64,000 bases of DNA, from assembly GCF_009741275.1 (NCBI RefSeq), contig NZ_WOWS01000006.1, positions 1 through 64,000 of the forward strand. Direction: 5' to 3'. Shown here piece after piece: positions 1 through 10,400 of the stretch; the stretch's first letter is position 1; the number at the start of each line of letters is the position of its first letter. A program made the position numbers and the translations under genes. The DNA is from Winogradskyella endarachnes (GTDB lineage: Bacteria; Bacteroidota; Bacteroidia; Flavobacteriales; Flavobacteriaceae). The notes beneath the pieces are model-generated. The model made no database searches and was not told where the DNA came from. It saw only the letters and a program-made list of their open reading frames with translations.

Positions 1-1975
1 TTAAATAATAAGATACCTCGTAATTTGCCGCGGATTGGGTTCCTAAAATAGTTGCTGTCTGAGTACTTAGGTCAAATTCTTCAAAACCATCGTTACTTTC
101 ATCATCACACAATTCTAAATCTGATGCTGGATTAATAGTAGGCTGACCCGCAACATTTAAAGTAAACGATAAAATTTCATAACATCCCGTATCTAAATAT
201 TCAACTCTTATGTAAATAGTTTCTCCATCGGCACCTAAATAAGTACTTGGATTAGCAATAACACCTGTATCACCTTCAGCATCTGACAAGGAATTATGAT
301 ACGTAACTACAAAATCTGTAGGATTCGCAGTATTCTCTAAAACAACTGAAGTATTAGACTCTAAATCGAATTCAAAAGGCGGTGCACCTGCATCACATAT
401 AAACAAATTATTAGGTGCTTCTGTAACAATCTCTGGATACACATCTATACAAACAGTTTCTGTATACTCACACCCAAAATCATCGGTAACTCTGTAGGTA
501 TAACAATGTTCTCCTGCTGTGTCTGGTTGCACTGTAATATCATTACCATTTACATTTGTTATTGTAGCGTCTGCATCCCAAGCTTCTGACGTAATTACTG
601 GTGTGAACGATAATTCTGGCGGTTGTAGGTTTGGATCAAAATTAATAAACCATGAGAAAATAGTACCATCATCAATAGCATAATTATCGACAACTCTAAT
701 AGTCCAATCACCATTTAAAGGACTACCTAATAAACTAGTAAAATCATCTATAGGTAAGTAAGTACCAGGTGCCCATGAATTACTTGCTGGGTTTGAACCA
801 GCAATAACAGTTGCTCCATTATTAACGGTTACTGACCCTGACAATGAAAAACAATAATCAGCACCTTCGCCTGGCACTTGGTTGTCTAAGTTATTGGCTC
901 CACCAAAATAAGTGCCTCCACCACCTTGATCATAAAGCTGAGCAACTTGACCCGACGGACTAATAATATCTATTTCTAAATCACCAGAATAAGAATGTTC
1001 TAAATTTATACATATTTCAACTATTTGGCTAACGTCTGTTAACGTCGCTGAAGAATCAAAACAGTCTACCGTTACGGACGTCTCATAAGTAGCTCCAGAC
1101 TGATCAGGTAGTACGGTTACACCACTAGTAGGTGGTGTACAATCATTAATATATTCCACGGCATTGACTACACCAGAAATTGTGGTACTTTCTCCATAAC
1201 ATAACACAGTATCTGCTGCACCTGTACCTGTAAAATCTGGCTCTGTTGCTACTTGTACAACCTGATTTATTAAATTAGTATTTGAACAACCCTCTGGATT
1301 TACTGAAGTATTTGTGTCTGTAATATTTAAGTTAACAATGTATACTCCAGGTGTATCATATGAAAAAGTAGCCGTTTGACCTGCAACTGTATTTCCGTCT
1401 CCTAAATCCCACTCATACGTTGCGCCTGTTCCATCTGATGAAAAATTACCACTACCAGTTAATGTAATATCTTCATTAGGACAAACTCTAATATAACCAT
1501 CACCGTTTGGTGTAGGAGAAAATGTATCGATTTGAGATGTAATTGTTTGACAAGGTGTTAAACAACTGATATCCGCAGCCCAACCTGTTGTAACTCCACT
1601 ATCATTTGATACAAATTCTATGGTTATACATCCACTTGTATTATTTGGTGTTGCCGTAATTAGACCAGGATTATTAACCCCAGAAAAGGTTCCAAATGCA
1701 TTAGCCGGATCTGCAAAATCAGCATCATAAATAGTCATAACATCAGAATTCAACTGTGTACTAAAATCAGTAAAATTTATTTGCACTTGTTGACCTGCGT
1801 TTTCAGGACAAATCGTTAAAACAAAACTTTCATCGTTACCGTAAGACCCAAATTCTCCTCCAGAATCATAAAAAACGCCTCCACATTGACTAACTGTAGC
1901 TGTTTGCATTATTACCTCTTGCCCAATCAAAAATGAAGAGCATAACAATGCGAAAATTGTAATTAAATTTTTCAT
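1..1975 (-). CDS. Modular secreted adhesin (gliding/T9SS type), 3' end outside window
   Basis: The reading frame is open from an ATG at 1975 to the window edge (658 codons) with no stop, so the C-terminus is missing. Residues 1-19 are a signal peptide ending in Gly-Gln. Modules I recognise by pattern are a CUB-like domain (about 25-140), a PKD domain with the WDLGDG signature (about 165-235), a proprotein-convertase P-like domain (about 300-445), an HYR/Ig-like stretch, and repeats typical of Flavobacteriaceae adhesins that contain LCDD..NDGF..FDL. Such proteins normally end in a type IX secretion sorting domain, which would lie beyond position 1. It starts 14 nt after the 1989-2450 gene, so the two are probably co-transcribed. 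The role is inferred: a cell-surface protein for adhesion or polymer binding. Confidence 0.85.
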   Translation of the reverse strand, partial: MKNLITIFALLCSSFLIGQEVIMQTATVSQCGGVFYDSGGEFGSYGNDESFVLTICPENAGQQVQINFTDFSTQLNSDVMTIYDADFADPANAFGTFSGVNNPGLITATPNNTSGCITIEFVSNDSGVTTGWAADISCLTPCQTITSQIDTFSPTPNGDGYIRVCPNEDITLTGSGNFSSDGTGATYEWDLGDGNTVAGQTATFSYDTPGVYIVNLNITDTNTSVNPEGCSNTNLINQVVQVATEPDFTGTGAADTVLCYGESTTISGVVNAVEYINDCTPPTSGVTVLPDQSGATYETSVTVDCFDSSATLTDVSQIVEICINLEHSYSGDLEIDIISPSGQVAQLYDQGGGGTYFGGANNLDNQVPGEGADYCFSLSGSVTVNNGATVIAGSNPASNSWAPGTYLPIDDFTSLLGSPLNGDWTIRVVDNYAIDDGTIFSWFINFDPNLQPPELSFTPVITSEAWDADATITNVNGNDITVQPDTAGEHCYTYRVTDDFGCEYTETVCIDVYPEIVTEAPNNLFICDAGAPPFEFDLESNTSVVLENTANPTDFVVTYHNSLSDAEGDTGVIANPSTYLGADGETIYIRVEYLDTGCYEILSFTLNVAGQPTINPASDLELCDDESNDGFEEFDLSTQTATILGTQSAANYEVSYYL

Positions 1976-1988
1976 ATTAAATTTCTTC

Positions 1989-2450
1989 TTATTGATATTG
2001 CGACTTAACTAAAATGTAATAATTTGTATTGTCTACATGATACATTGCTGCAGAACGCGAATGAAATTGAAAATTATATTTCAATGGGTTAAAATTTTCA
2101 GGGTTAAAAACGACATCTCTTTCCAAATCCTTTACATAATAATTACATAAAGTAACCTCAGAAAGCTTGGTACAATCTTTAGTTTTTGTATCAGATGAAG
2201 CTAATTCTATAACAACCCTGTTTCTTAGAATATTTTTAACACTCAACAATCGAAACGGATTACTGTAAATATATTTCTCAGCAAATTCTCCATAAACCTC
2301 TTCAATTTGAGCACGCTCATTAGCCGTTAATGGAAGTTTTACATTGTCTTTAAATTCTATAACAGGAAGAGGCTGTTGACCTTGATTTTTTTGACCAGAT
2401 ACTAGTAAGGGAAGCATAGCAAAGGCTACTATGGCACATAGTTTTTTCAT
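1989..2450 (-). CDS. Small secreted protein of unknown function
   Basis: The protein has 153 residues. Residues 1-20 form a clear signal peptide (MKKLCAIVAFAMLPLLVSGQ), so it is exported. The mature part is mixed alpha/beta with two cysteines (in KDCTKL and TLCNYY) that could pair. I do not recognise a family. It lies directly upstream of the modular adhesin with a 14-nt gap and is probably its operon partner. A sequence resembling the candidate ECF sigma promoter lies about 100 nt upstream (2548-2577, minus strand). A role in the export, maturation or function of the adhesin is possible but not shown. Confidence 0.75.
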   Translation of the reverse strand: MKKLCAIVAFAMLPLLVSGQKNQGQQPLPVIEFKDNVKLPLTANERAQIEEVYGEFAEKYIYSNPFRLLSVKNILRNRVVIELASSDTKTKDCTKLSEVTLCNYYVKDLERDVVFNPENFNPLKYNFQFHSRSAAMYHVDNTNYYILVKSQYQ

Positions 2451-2547
2451 TATTCAAATGGATTTTTTAAAGTTTCGAAAATTAAGAAAATTTTAATAAA
2501 ACCATTGTTAATTTGTCAAGGATATTGACACTTTAACGGTTTTAACA

Positions 2548-2577
2548 ATATAACAGTTATATAAATATTTTCCCTAC
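2548..2577 (-). promoter_or_regulatory. Third, partial copy of the candidate ECF sigma promoter
   Basis: Read on the minus strand, GTAGGGA (2577-2571) is followed 21 nt after its first base by CTGTTATAT (2556-2548). The spacing and both core words match the two identical copies near 30 kb. The ATTTTT tail of the -35 part is absent. It points toward the secreted protein and adhesin genes and would leave a leader of about 90 nt, longer than at the other two copies. Promoter function is inferred. Confidence 0.5.
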
Positions 2578-2601
2578 CCAATGGTTACTATTTTTATTGT
2601 T

Positions 2602-2609
2602 TATCTTTG
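2602..2609 (+). promoter_or_regulatory. Housekeeping promoter -7 box of folE
   Basis: TATCTTTG is a full match to the Bacteroidota TAnnTTTG box and lies 39 nt before the ATG at 2649. No exact TTG is present at the expected -33 position. A TTG inside this box opens a longer frame, but the box position argues against using it as the start. Confidence 0.6.
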
Positions 2610-2648
2610 CAACTTGCTTATAAAAACAGAAAAACAATTATTATACAA

Positions 2649-3326
2649 ATGAAAATCGATAGTGATTTTAACGATATAGACGCATTAGGTGATGACCACA
2701 TAGGCACATCTAGTGACACACCTTTAAGAGAAGATGCCTTTGAACTCTCTAATTCTGAAAAAATTGACATTATTAAAGGTGATGTAAAACATATATTAGA
2801 AACTTTAGGATTAGACCTTAATGACGATAGTTTAAAAGGAACACCAAACAGAGTTGCAAAAATGTTTGTAAACGAAATTTTTGGTGGTTTAGATCCTAAC
2901 AAAAAACCAAGTGCTTCAACTTTTGATAATAAGTATAAATATGGTGAAATGTTAGTAGAAAAAAACATTACGGTTTATTCTACATGCGAGCATCACTTAT
3001 TGCCAATAGTTGGTAGAGCGCATATTGCATACATCTCTAATGGTACTGTAGTAGGGCTATCTAAAATGAATAGAATTGTAGATTATTATGCCAAACGTCC
3101 ACAAGTACAAGAACGTTTAACAATTCAAATAGTTAAAGAACTTCAGCGTGTATTAAATACCGAAGATGTTGCTTGTGTAATTGACGCTAAACACTTGTGC
3201 GTAAACTCTAGAGGTATTAGAGATATTGAAAGTAGTACGGTAACTTCAGAATTCGGAGGAAAATTTAAAGAAAAAGAAACTCGAAGAGAATTACTAGATT
3301 ATATTCAATTAGATACGCAGTTTTAA
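2649..3326 (+). CDS. folE: GTP cyclohydrolase I
   Basis: This enzyme converts GTP to 7,8-dihydroneopterin triphosphate, the first step toward tetrahydrofolate and, through QueD, toward queuosine. The chosen ATG gives 225 residues, normal for the family. The zinc ligands are visible as Cys113 and His116 in STCEHHLLP and Cys184 in KHLCVNSRG, and the C-terminal HLCVNSRGI..ESST block is typical. A longer frame from a TTG at 2607 was rejected because that TTG lies in the promoter box. cysS follows 34 nt downstream, so the two may share a transcript. queE lies elsewhere in this window (20493-19861). Confidence 0.97.
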   Translation: MKIDSDFNDIDALGDDHIGTSSDTPLREDAFELSNSEKIDIIKGDVKHILETLGLDLNDDSLKGTPNRVAKMFVNEIFGGLDPNKKPSASTFDNKYKYGEMLVEKNITVYSTCEHHLLPIVGRAHIAYISNGTVVGLSKMNRIVDYYAKRPQVQERLTIQIVKELQRVLNTEDVACVIDAKHLCVNSRGIRDIESSTVTSEFGGKFKEKETRRELLDYIQLDTQF

Positions 3327-3360
3327 TTCAACCTATTGATTTATTTTTCAAATTAGCATC

Positions 3361-4842
3361 ATGTCTTTATATAACACTCAAGAATTAAAAATATATAATT
3401 CGCTATCTAGCAAAAAAGAAGTTTTTCAACCTATAACTGAAGGCTATGTTGGTATGTACGTTTGTGGACCAACAGTATACAGTAATGTGCATTTAGGTAA
3501 TGTAAGAACCTTTATGTCTTTTGATATGATTTTTCGTTACCTTAAACATTTGGGTTACAAGGTAAGATATGTACGTAATATTACTGATGCTGGTCACTTG
3601 GAAAATGATGCTGATGCTGGTGAAGATAAAATTACTAAAAAAGCACGTTTAGAGGCTATAGAACCTATGGAAATTGTACAGCGATATACGGTTGATTTTC
3701 ATAATGTATTAAATACCTTCAATTTTTTACCGCCTAGTATAGAACCAACGGCTACTGGTCATATTATTGAACAGATAGAATTAATTGAATCTATAATAGA
3801 CAATGGTTTCGCCTATATTGTTAACGGCTCTGTTTATTTTGATGTCCATAAATATAATGAAACTAATGAGTATGGTATTTTAAGTAAGCGAAAGGTTGAA
3901 GACTTAATTCATAACACTAGAGCTTTAGATGGACAAAGTGATAAGAAAAACCCACAAGATTTTGCACTTTGGAAAAAAGCAGAACCAACACACATTATGC
4001 GTTGGCCTTCACCTTGGAGTGATGGTTTTCCGGGATGGCACTTAGAATGTACAGCAATGAGCACCAAATATTTAGGTGAGTTTTTTGATATTCATGGTGG
4101 TGGTATGGATTTAAAATTTCCGCATCACGAATGTGAAATTGCACAAAACCAAGCTGCAAAAGGACAAGCACCTGTAAAATATTGGATGCATGCCAATATG
4201 CTAGAGCTTAATGGTGCTCGTATGAGTAAATCTACAGGTAATTATATAAATCCTGCTGAATTGCTTTCTGGTGAAAATGACATTATGTCTAAAGCCTACA
4301 ATCCAAGCGTTATTCGATTTTTTATGATGCAAGCATCTTACAGAAGTGTTTTAGATTTAACAGATGCTGGTTTAGCAGCTGCAGAAAAAGGATTTCATAG
4401 ATTAATGGATGCTTATGGCTTAATTGAAAGCTTAAAAACAGATACAATATCCTCGTTTAATGTAACAGAATGGAAACAGAAATGTTACAACGCTATGAAT
4501 GATGATTTTAACACGCCTATTTTAATTGCTACTCTTTTTGAAGCTGTAAAATTTATTAACTTAATAAAAGACGGTACGGCAACTGTAACTCCAGAAGATT
4601 TAGCAAGCCTAAAAGAAACTATAGATACTTTTGTTTTTGACGTACTAGGCTTAGTAAACATCTCTAAAGAAGACACAGGTAGTGACAAATTAGCTAGTGC
4701 TGTTGAGATTTTAATAAACCTAAGAAAGGAAGCAAGACAAAATAAAGACTTTGCGTTATCAGATAAAATTAGAGATGAATTAGCTGAAGCAGGTATTCAA
4801 CTTAACGATAGTAGAGAAGGTACCACATTTACAACCAACTAA
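3361..4842 (+). CDS. cysS: Cysteinyl-tRNA synthetase
   Basis: This class I synthetase charges tRNA-Cys. The 493 residues are near the usual length. The HIGH-type motif is HLGN at 44-47, just after CGPTVY, in which Cys35 is a zinc ligand. Further zinc ligands are visible in WHLECTAMS and in the PHHECE segment. The KMSKS loop reads RMSKS (287-291), a conservative variant. The C-terminal region carries the anticodon-binding helices. The gene sits between folE and yidD on the same strand with short gaps. Confidence 0.98.
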   Translation: MSLYNTQELKIYNSLSSKKEVFQPITEGYVGMYVCGPTVYSNVHLGNVRTFMSFDMIFRYLKHLGYKVRYVRNITDAGHLENDADAGEDKITKKARLEAIEPMEIVQRYTVDFHNVLNTFNFLPPSIEPTATGHIIEQIELIESIIDNGFAYIVNGSVYFDVHKYNETNEYGILSKRKVEDLIHNTRALDGQSDKKNPQDFALWKKAEPTHIMRWPSPWSDGFPGWHLECTAMSTKYLGEFFDIHGGGMDLKFPHHECEIAQNQAAKGQAPVKYWMHANMLELNGARMSKSTGNYINPAELLSGENDIMSKAYNPSVIRFFMMQASYRSVLDLTDAGLAAAEKGFHRLMDAYGLIESLKTDTISSFNVTEWKQKCYNAMNDDFNTPILIATLFEAVKFINLIKDGTATVTPEDLASLKETIDTFVFDVLGLVNISKEDTGSDKLASAVEILINLRKEARQNKDFALSDKIRDELAEAGIQLNDSREGTTFTTN

Positions 4843-4891
4843 CTTATATATAAATTTAAATGACCAATAAGAAGTAGAATTTACAGCTGTT

Positions 4892-5125
4892 ATGAAAAAA
4901 ATTCTGGTTGCACCTTTCTTATTACTCATTAAAGTCTATCAAACCTTTATATCGCCTTTTACACCTGCCACATGCAGATATCAACCAACATGTTCTCATT
5001 ACGCAAAAGAAGCATTAGAAGTTCATGGTTTTTTTAAAGGAGGATGGTTAGCTATAAAGCGAATTTTTAGTTGTCATCCTTGGGGAGGCAAAGGCTACGA
5101 CCCAGTTCCGCCTAAAGACCATTAA
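4892..5125 (+). CDS. yidD: Membrane protein insertion efficiency factor YidD
   Basis: This 77-residue protein matches the YidD family throughout: an amphipathic N-terminal helix, [21 protein letters not shown] with its conserved cysteines, and the [18 protein letters not shown] end. YidD is a small, inner-membrane-associated cytoplasmic protein thought to help YidC insert membrane proteins. It lies 49 nt after cysS. A position away from rnpA-rpmH is common in Bacteroidota. Confidence 0.96.
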   Translation: MKKILVAPFLLLIKVYQTFISPFTPATCRYQPTCSHYAKEALEVHGFFKGGWLAIKRIFSCHPWGGKGYDPVPPKDH

Positions 5126-5192
5126 TATTACGTTAATCTCACATTCTATCACAATCAAAATATTATCTTTACCTCATTAAATAAAATTATCT

Positions 5193-6017
5193 ATGTTTTT
5201 ATTACAGATTGACTGGGATCCTTTAAAGTATATTGATTTAGGATTTTTTAAACTTCATTTCTACAGTTTAATGTGGATAACAGCCTTTGTTATAGGATTT
5301 ACTATTATGAAGCGTATTTACAAAAATGAAGGCGAATCTGAAGAATCCTTAGATTCTTTATTCATATACTCCGTTATTGGTATTATGCTAGGTGCAAGAT
5401 TAGGCCATGTTATATTCTACCAGTCTGAATTAATTACAGAAGATTTTTTCAGTATCTTTTTACCTTTTAAGTTTAAAGGTGGATTTGAATTTACAGGTTT
5501 TCAAGGTTTAGCAAGTCATGGTGCAGCAATTGCCATGATTATATCCATGTATTTATATAATAAAAAGGTTTTACACAAATCCGTTCTATGGATTTTAGAC
5601 CGTGTAGTTATACCAGTAGCATCTGGTGCCGTATTTGTTAGAATTGGTAACTTTATTAATTCTGAAATTATAGGAAAATATACAGGAAGCGATTTTGGAG
5701 TTGTCTTTAAACAATTAGGCGAAACCGAACCTAGACATCCTGCTCAACTATATGAAGCATTTAGCTATATCTTTGTTTTTATAATTCTATTTTACTTCTA
5801 TTGGAAAACTAAAAAGTCTGAACAACAAGGCTTCTTATTTGGATTATTTTTAGTTTTACTTTGGACTGTTAGATTCTTTGTTGAGTTTGTAAAAGAAGCC
5901 CAAAATATTGAACGTGCGGATTGGGTATTAAATACTGGCCAATGGTTAAGTATACCATTTATATTTATAGGTTTATATTTTATGTTTTTTTACAAGCCAA
6001 AAACAAAATTAAGCTAA
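5193..6017 (+). CDS. lgt: Prolipoprotein diacylglyceryl transferase
   Basis: This inner-membrane enzyme transfers diacylglycerol from phosphatidylglycerol to the lipobox cysteine, the first step of lipoprotein maturation. The 274-residue protein has about seven hydrophobic segments. The Lgt signature is visible at 149-161 as VRIGNFINSEIIG, and the ARLGH segment and the RHPAQLYE motif are also present. Several candidate substrates are encoded nearby, including the lipoprotein that starts 3 nt downstream. The likely start is the ATG preceding FLLQIDWDP. Confidence 0.97.
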   Translation: MFLLQIDWDPLKYIDLGFFKLHFYSLMWITAFVIGFTIMKRIYKNEGESEESLDSLFIYSVIGIMLGARLGHVIFYQSELITEDFFSIFLPFKFKGGFEFTGFQGLASHGAAIAMIISMYLYNKKVLHKSVLWILDRVVIPVASGAVFVRIGNFINSEIIGKYTGSDFGVVFKQLGETEPRHPAQLYEAFSYIFVFIILFYFYWKTKKSEQQGFLFGLFLVLLWTVRFFVEFVKEAQNIERADWVLNTGQWLSIPFIFIGLYFMFFYKPKTKLS

Positions 6018-6020
6018 CAC

Positions 6021-6527
6021 ATGCGTATTTATCCTTTTTTAAAATTTATGCTATTGACTACTATAACAGTATGCTTTTTTTCTTGTAAAGAAGAAAAAAC
6101 TATAAAAACAGAAGACAAGGTAATTGTCAGCTTTAAAAAAGAAGGAACACTTACATTAAAAAAAGCAGATTCAGATTCTATTATAAAAACTATAGATATT
6201 GAAATTGCAGATGATGACTACGAAACACAAACTGGTTTAATGTATAGAACAAAACTTGAAACCAATCAAGGAATGCTCTTTATTTTTCCTGATGCCCAAA
6301 TGCGCAGTTTCTACATGAAGAATACTAAGATACCTTTAGATATTATCTATATAGATGAAAATTTAAAGATTGTAAGTTTTCAAAAAAACGCCAAACCCTT
6401 TGATGAAACATCTTTACCGTCTGAAGCTGCTGCAAAATATGTTTTAGAAATTAATGGTGGACTTGCAGATGAATGGCAACTAAACGTAGGTGATCAAATT
6501 AGTTTTACTAAAACAACGAATGATTAA
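6021..6527 (+). CDS. DUF192-family lipoprotein
   Basis: The protein has 168 residues with a lipoprotein signal peptide ending FFSC. The residues after the cysteine are KEE, which resembles the lipoprotein export signal described for Capnocytophaga, so surface exposure is possible. The remainder is a DUF192 domain, recognised by TGLMYRTKLETNQGMLFIF, MRSFYMKNTKIPLDIIYID and the ALEINGG-like block VLEINGGLADE. The molecular role of DUF192 is unknown to me. It starts 3 nt after lgt and its end overlaps the hydrolase gene by 8 nt. Confidence 0.92.
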   Translation: MRIYPFLKFMLLTTITVCFFSCKEEKTIKTEDKVIVSFKKEGTLTLKKADSDSIIKTIDIEIADDDYETQTGLMYRTKLETNQGMLFIFPDAQMRSFYMKNTKIPLDIIYIDENLKIVSFQKNAKPFDETSLPSEAAAKYVLEINGGLADEWQLNVGDQISFTKTTND

Positions 6528-7383
6528 AGGTGTAGATTTAAATATCAATACACCCTTAGGACACCAAATAGGTCTAACGGTTTTTAAACCTAAAACTTCA
6601 AACAACAAAAGCATCATCATCTCTTCTGCTACAGGAGTTCTTCAACATTACTACTTTAAATTTTCAACCTACTTTGCGGAGTTAGGTTATACTGTTTACA
6701 CGTTTGATTATTCTGGTATTGGCAGATCCAACAAAAATAAATCTCAATTAAAGCAGAATAAACTTAACATAAAAGATTGGGGAGAAAACGACCAAGCTTC
6801 AGTAATTGCTTACGCTCAATCTAAAAACCCTTTACACAAGACCATTTTAATTACGCATAGTATTGGCGGACAATTATTAGCGTTTAATAAAAATATAAGG
6901 CAATTAGATGCCATAATTACCGTTGCTTCTCAAAGTGGTTACTGGAAACATTGGAAAGGATTTGAGCGATTTAAAATGCTGACCTTTTGGTATGTGCTTA
7001 TCCCTTGGTTAACACCTTTATTTGGGTATTTCCCAGCTAAAAAATTAAGGCTTTTTGAAAATCTACCAAAAGATATGGTTTATCAATGGCAACGTTGGGG
7101 AAAACATAAGAACTACATGTTGAGCGAATTTGATTTTAATCAACTTCAATTCAAAAATTATAAAAAGAATATTTTAGTGCTTAGTTTTCCTAATGATGAA
7201 TATGCCTCAAAATCTTCAGTAAATTGGCTAGCTGAACAATTTATAAATGCTAGTATAAACCGAAGACATATTCTACCTGAAGAACTAAATACTCCTGATA
7301 TTGGACATTTTGGATTCTTTAGAAATCAATTTAAAAACTCATTATGGAAAATGACGCATCGCTGGATTGAAAATTATTCTTAA
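6520..7383 (+). CDS. Alpha/beta hydrolase
   Basis: An alpha/beta-hydrolase fold protein of 287 residues from the chosen ATG. The nucleophile elbow is THSIGG, a GxSxG variant with Thr at the first position, following ILI. The likely acid is the Asp in SFPNDEYA, and the likely base is the His in DIGHFGFF. The substrate is unknown; serine peptidase, lipase or esterase activity cannot be distinguished. The chosen start overlaps the DUF192 stop (ATGATTAA), which suggests translational coupling. A start ten codons earlier is possible but would overlap more. Transcription probably ends at the hairpin at 7414. Confidence 0.85.
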   Translation: MIKGVDLNINTPLGHQIGLTVFKPKTSNNKSIIISSATGVLQHYYFKFSTYFAELGYTVYTFDYSGIGRSNKNKSQLKQNKLNIKDWGENDQASVIAYAQSKNPLHKTILITHSIGGQLLAFNKNIRQLDAIITVASQSGYWKHWKGFERFKMLTFWYVLIPWLTPLFGYFPAKKLRLFENLPKDMVYQWQRWGKHKNYMLSEFDFNQLQFKNYKKNILVLSFPNDEYASKSSVNWLAEQFINASINRRHILPEELNTPDIGHFGFFRNQFKNSLWKMTHRWIENYS

Positions 7384-7413
7384 ATAATCTTATTATTATT
7401 AAAAATTTTGAAT

Positions 7414-7446
7414 AAAAAATGCCTCTCAATTAAGAGAGGCATTTTT
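7414..7446. terminator. Bidirectional terminator between the hydrolase and secDF
   Basis: GCCTCTC (7421-7427) pairs with GAGAGGC (7434-7440) around a 6-nt loop. An A-run flanks the left side and a T-run the right, so the hairpin can serve both convergent genes. Confidence 0.9.
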
Positions 7447-7488
7447 AGTTTCTGAAATTATTCAGAACAAAAACGATTTTAAAAAAGC

Positions 7489-10400
7489 TTAAGCTTCTTC
7501 TTCAACTTCTTTCACTTTATTTTTAAGTGCATCTGTTGCATTACCTTTTTTAGCGGTATCATACATAATTGGTGTTGCAATAAACACAGAAGAATATGTA
7601 CCTACAATTACACCCAAGATTAAAGCAAATAATAAATCTTTAAGTGAATCTGCTCCAAATATGAACATCGCTAATAATACCACTAACGTAGTTAAAGATG
7701 TATTTAACGTTCTAGAAATTGTACTGTTTATAGACTTATTGATTGTTGTATCAAAATCCCAACCTAAGTTCTCGTTAAAGTATTCTCTAATTCTATCAAA
7801 TACAACAACGGTATCATTCAGTGAGTAACCAATTACAGTTAATATTGCTGCGATGAACGTTTGGTCAATCTCCATACTAAATGGCATGAATCTCCAAGTT
7901 AATGAATAAATACCCATTACAATTAACACATCATGAAATACTGCAGCTACAGCACCAAGAGAGAATTGCCACTTCTTAAATCTAAATAAGATATATAAAA
8001 ATACAACAACTAACGATCCCAAAATAGCCCAAACTGAAGATTTTTGAATATCATCTGCAATAGTAGGACTTACTTTACTAGATAACATTTTACCAATTTT
8101 CTTATCACCAGATCCATCTAAGAACTCAGTATAAGTCATACCAGCAGGAAGGTACTTTTGTAATGCTTTAAATAACATAGATTGTACTTCTTCATCAGCT
8201 TCTATAGAACTATCTTCTACTTTATACTTAGTAGATATTTTTAACTGATTTGGTGCACCGATTGTTTTTACCTCAGCACTTTCAAATACAGCATGAAGAT
8301 CAGATTTAACCTCCTCAACACTCATATCTTGCTCAAAACGTACTTGATAAGTTCTTCCTCCTACAAAGTCAATACCTTGATCTAATCCTGTTGTAAATAA
8401 AGACCCTAAACTAACTATAATTAATGCACCAGAAATGATGTAAGCAATCTTACGTTTTCTTAAGAAATCGATATTTACATTCTTAAATAAGTTCTTAGTT
8501 ATACCAGTAGCGAAATCTAAATTACCTCCTCTATTCACATACCAATCAATTAACAAACGTGTTATAAAAATTGCTGTAAATAATGATGTTAAAATACCTA
8601 TAATTAAAGTTGTAGCGAATCCTTTAATTGGTCCTGTACCAAAAACAAATAAAATTAAAGCCGTTAAACCTGTAGTAATGTTTGCATCTAAAATTGAAGA
8701 CAACGCATTAGAGAAACCATCTTTAATAGATTCTTTCTGCGACTTCCCTTTTGCTAATTCCTCCCTTATTCTTTCAAAAATAAGAACGTTGGCATCTACA
8801 GAAATACCAATTGTTAATACAATACCTGCAATACCAGGTAAAGTTAATACAGCGCCTAAACTTGCTAAAACACCAAATATTAATAAGATGTTTAATAGTA
8901 AAGCGATATCTGCAAAACCACCTGCCTTACCATAGTAAAAAATCATCCATAATAATACAAAGACTAAGGCAATTGCAAATGATAACATACCACTATCAAT
9001 AGCTTCTTGACCTAAAGATGGACCTACCTCATCTGCTTGTACAATTTCAGCAGAGGCAGGTAATTTACCGGCTCTTAATACGTTTGCTAAATCTACTGCT
9101 TCAGCTAAAGTAAATGAACCTGAAATCTGAGATCTACCACCAGAAATACCACCAGCTTGTGTAACACCTGGAGCAGAATATACAATATTATCTAAAACAA
9201 TTGCAATGTTACCGTCTGTTTGGTTAGCTTCTTTGGTCATTTCTTCCCAAATTTTAGCACCTCTTGCATCCATTTGCATACTAACGGCAGGTCTGCTTAC
9301 TTGATCGTAATCTTGATCAGCACCTGTTATAACTGCACCACTTAATCTTGGTTCGTCTTCTCTATTACCTTTTAAGGCATATAACTCAGAATATTCAGAA
9401 TCTTCAGCTTGTAATCCCCAAGCAAACTTTAAATAACGCATTTCTGCAGGTAACAAAGTTCTGTTTTTTGCAGCATTTAAATGTGCTAAAACTTTTTCCC
9501 TATCCTTTTTTAAGAAGATTCCTACAACTCCACCACCTCTACCGTAATCTTGAATTCCGATAGGATTTATATCTGCAACATTAGTAGAATCTGTTTCTAT
9601 CTGACCCGTTAAATCATCAATAGCATCTGATGTTTCGTCTTGATCTTCTTCAACATCTGCAACATCTTCCTTAACTTCTTTCTCTTTATTTTCTTCAACC
9701 AATTTTTGGTTAACTTGCATTATATAAGGTAAAACTTCTTGAGCTTTATAAGTTTCCCAAAACTGTAATTGTGCCGTTTTAGTCACTAAATCTTTTACAC
9801 GCTCAATATCCTTTGCTCCTGGTAATTCTAAAAGAATACGACCAGTGTTTCCTAAACGTTGAATGTTTGGAGATGCTACACCAAACTTATCAATACGCTT
9901 ACGTAATACCTCAAAAGCAGAAACGATAGACTCATCAATTTTAGTTTCAATAATGCCTTTAACTTCGTCATCTGACATGTCAAATTTAATCTCCTCACTT
10001 AATGAACGATTAGCAAAAATATCTGGAGACGCCAATTTTGTATCACCCTTAATAGCATCAAATGCTGTAAAGAAAGATTGTAAATAAGAATCTTGTGAAT
10101 TTTTCTGTAATTCTTCCGCATCATCTAACGCCTTATTAAATAAAGGATCTTTACTGTTATCAGATAATCCTTTTAAGATATCTCTAACTGAAATTTGAAG
10201 AATTACATTAATACCACCTTTAAGGTCTAAACCTAAATTCATGGCATTATTTTCTACTTCATTATAATTGTATTGTGCTATACCTAATAAGTTATATACA
10301 TCAATAGACTCAAACTTATCACCTACTTTAATTTTTTCAGTTTTTAAAGAATCTAAATATCTTACCTCTTCTAAACTTCTCTTAGATTGGTAATCGTCTT

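Noticed and set aside
2607..2648. TTG start extending folE upstream
   Set aside because: The TTG lies within the TATCTTTG promoter box, and the extra residues are unlike the family.
3040..3056. GTAGGG in folE resembling the -35 word
   Set aside because: There is no CTGTTATA-like word at the right spacing, and it is inside a conserved coding region.
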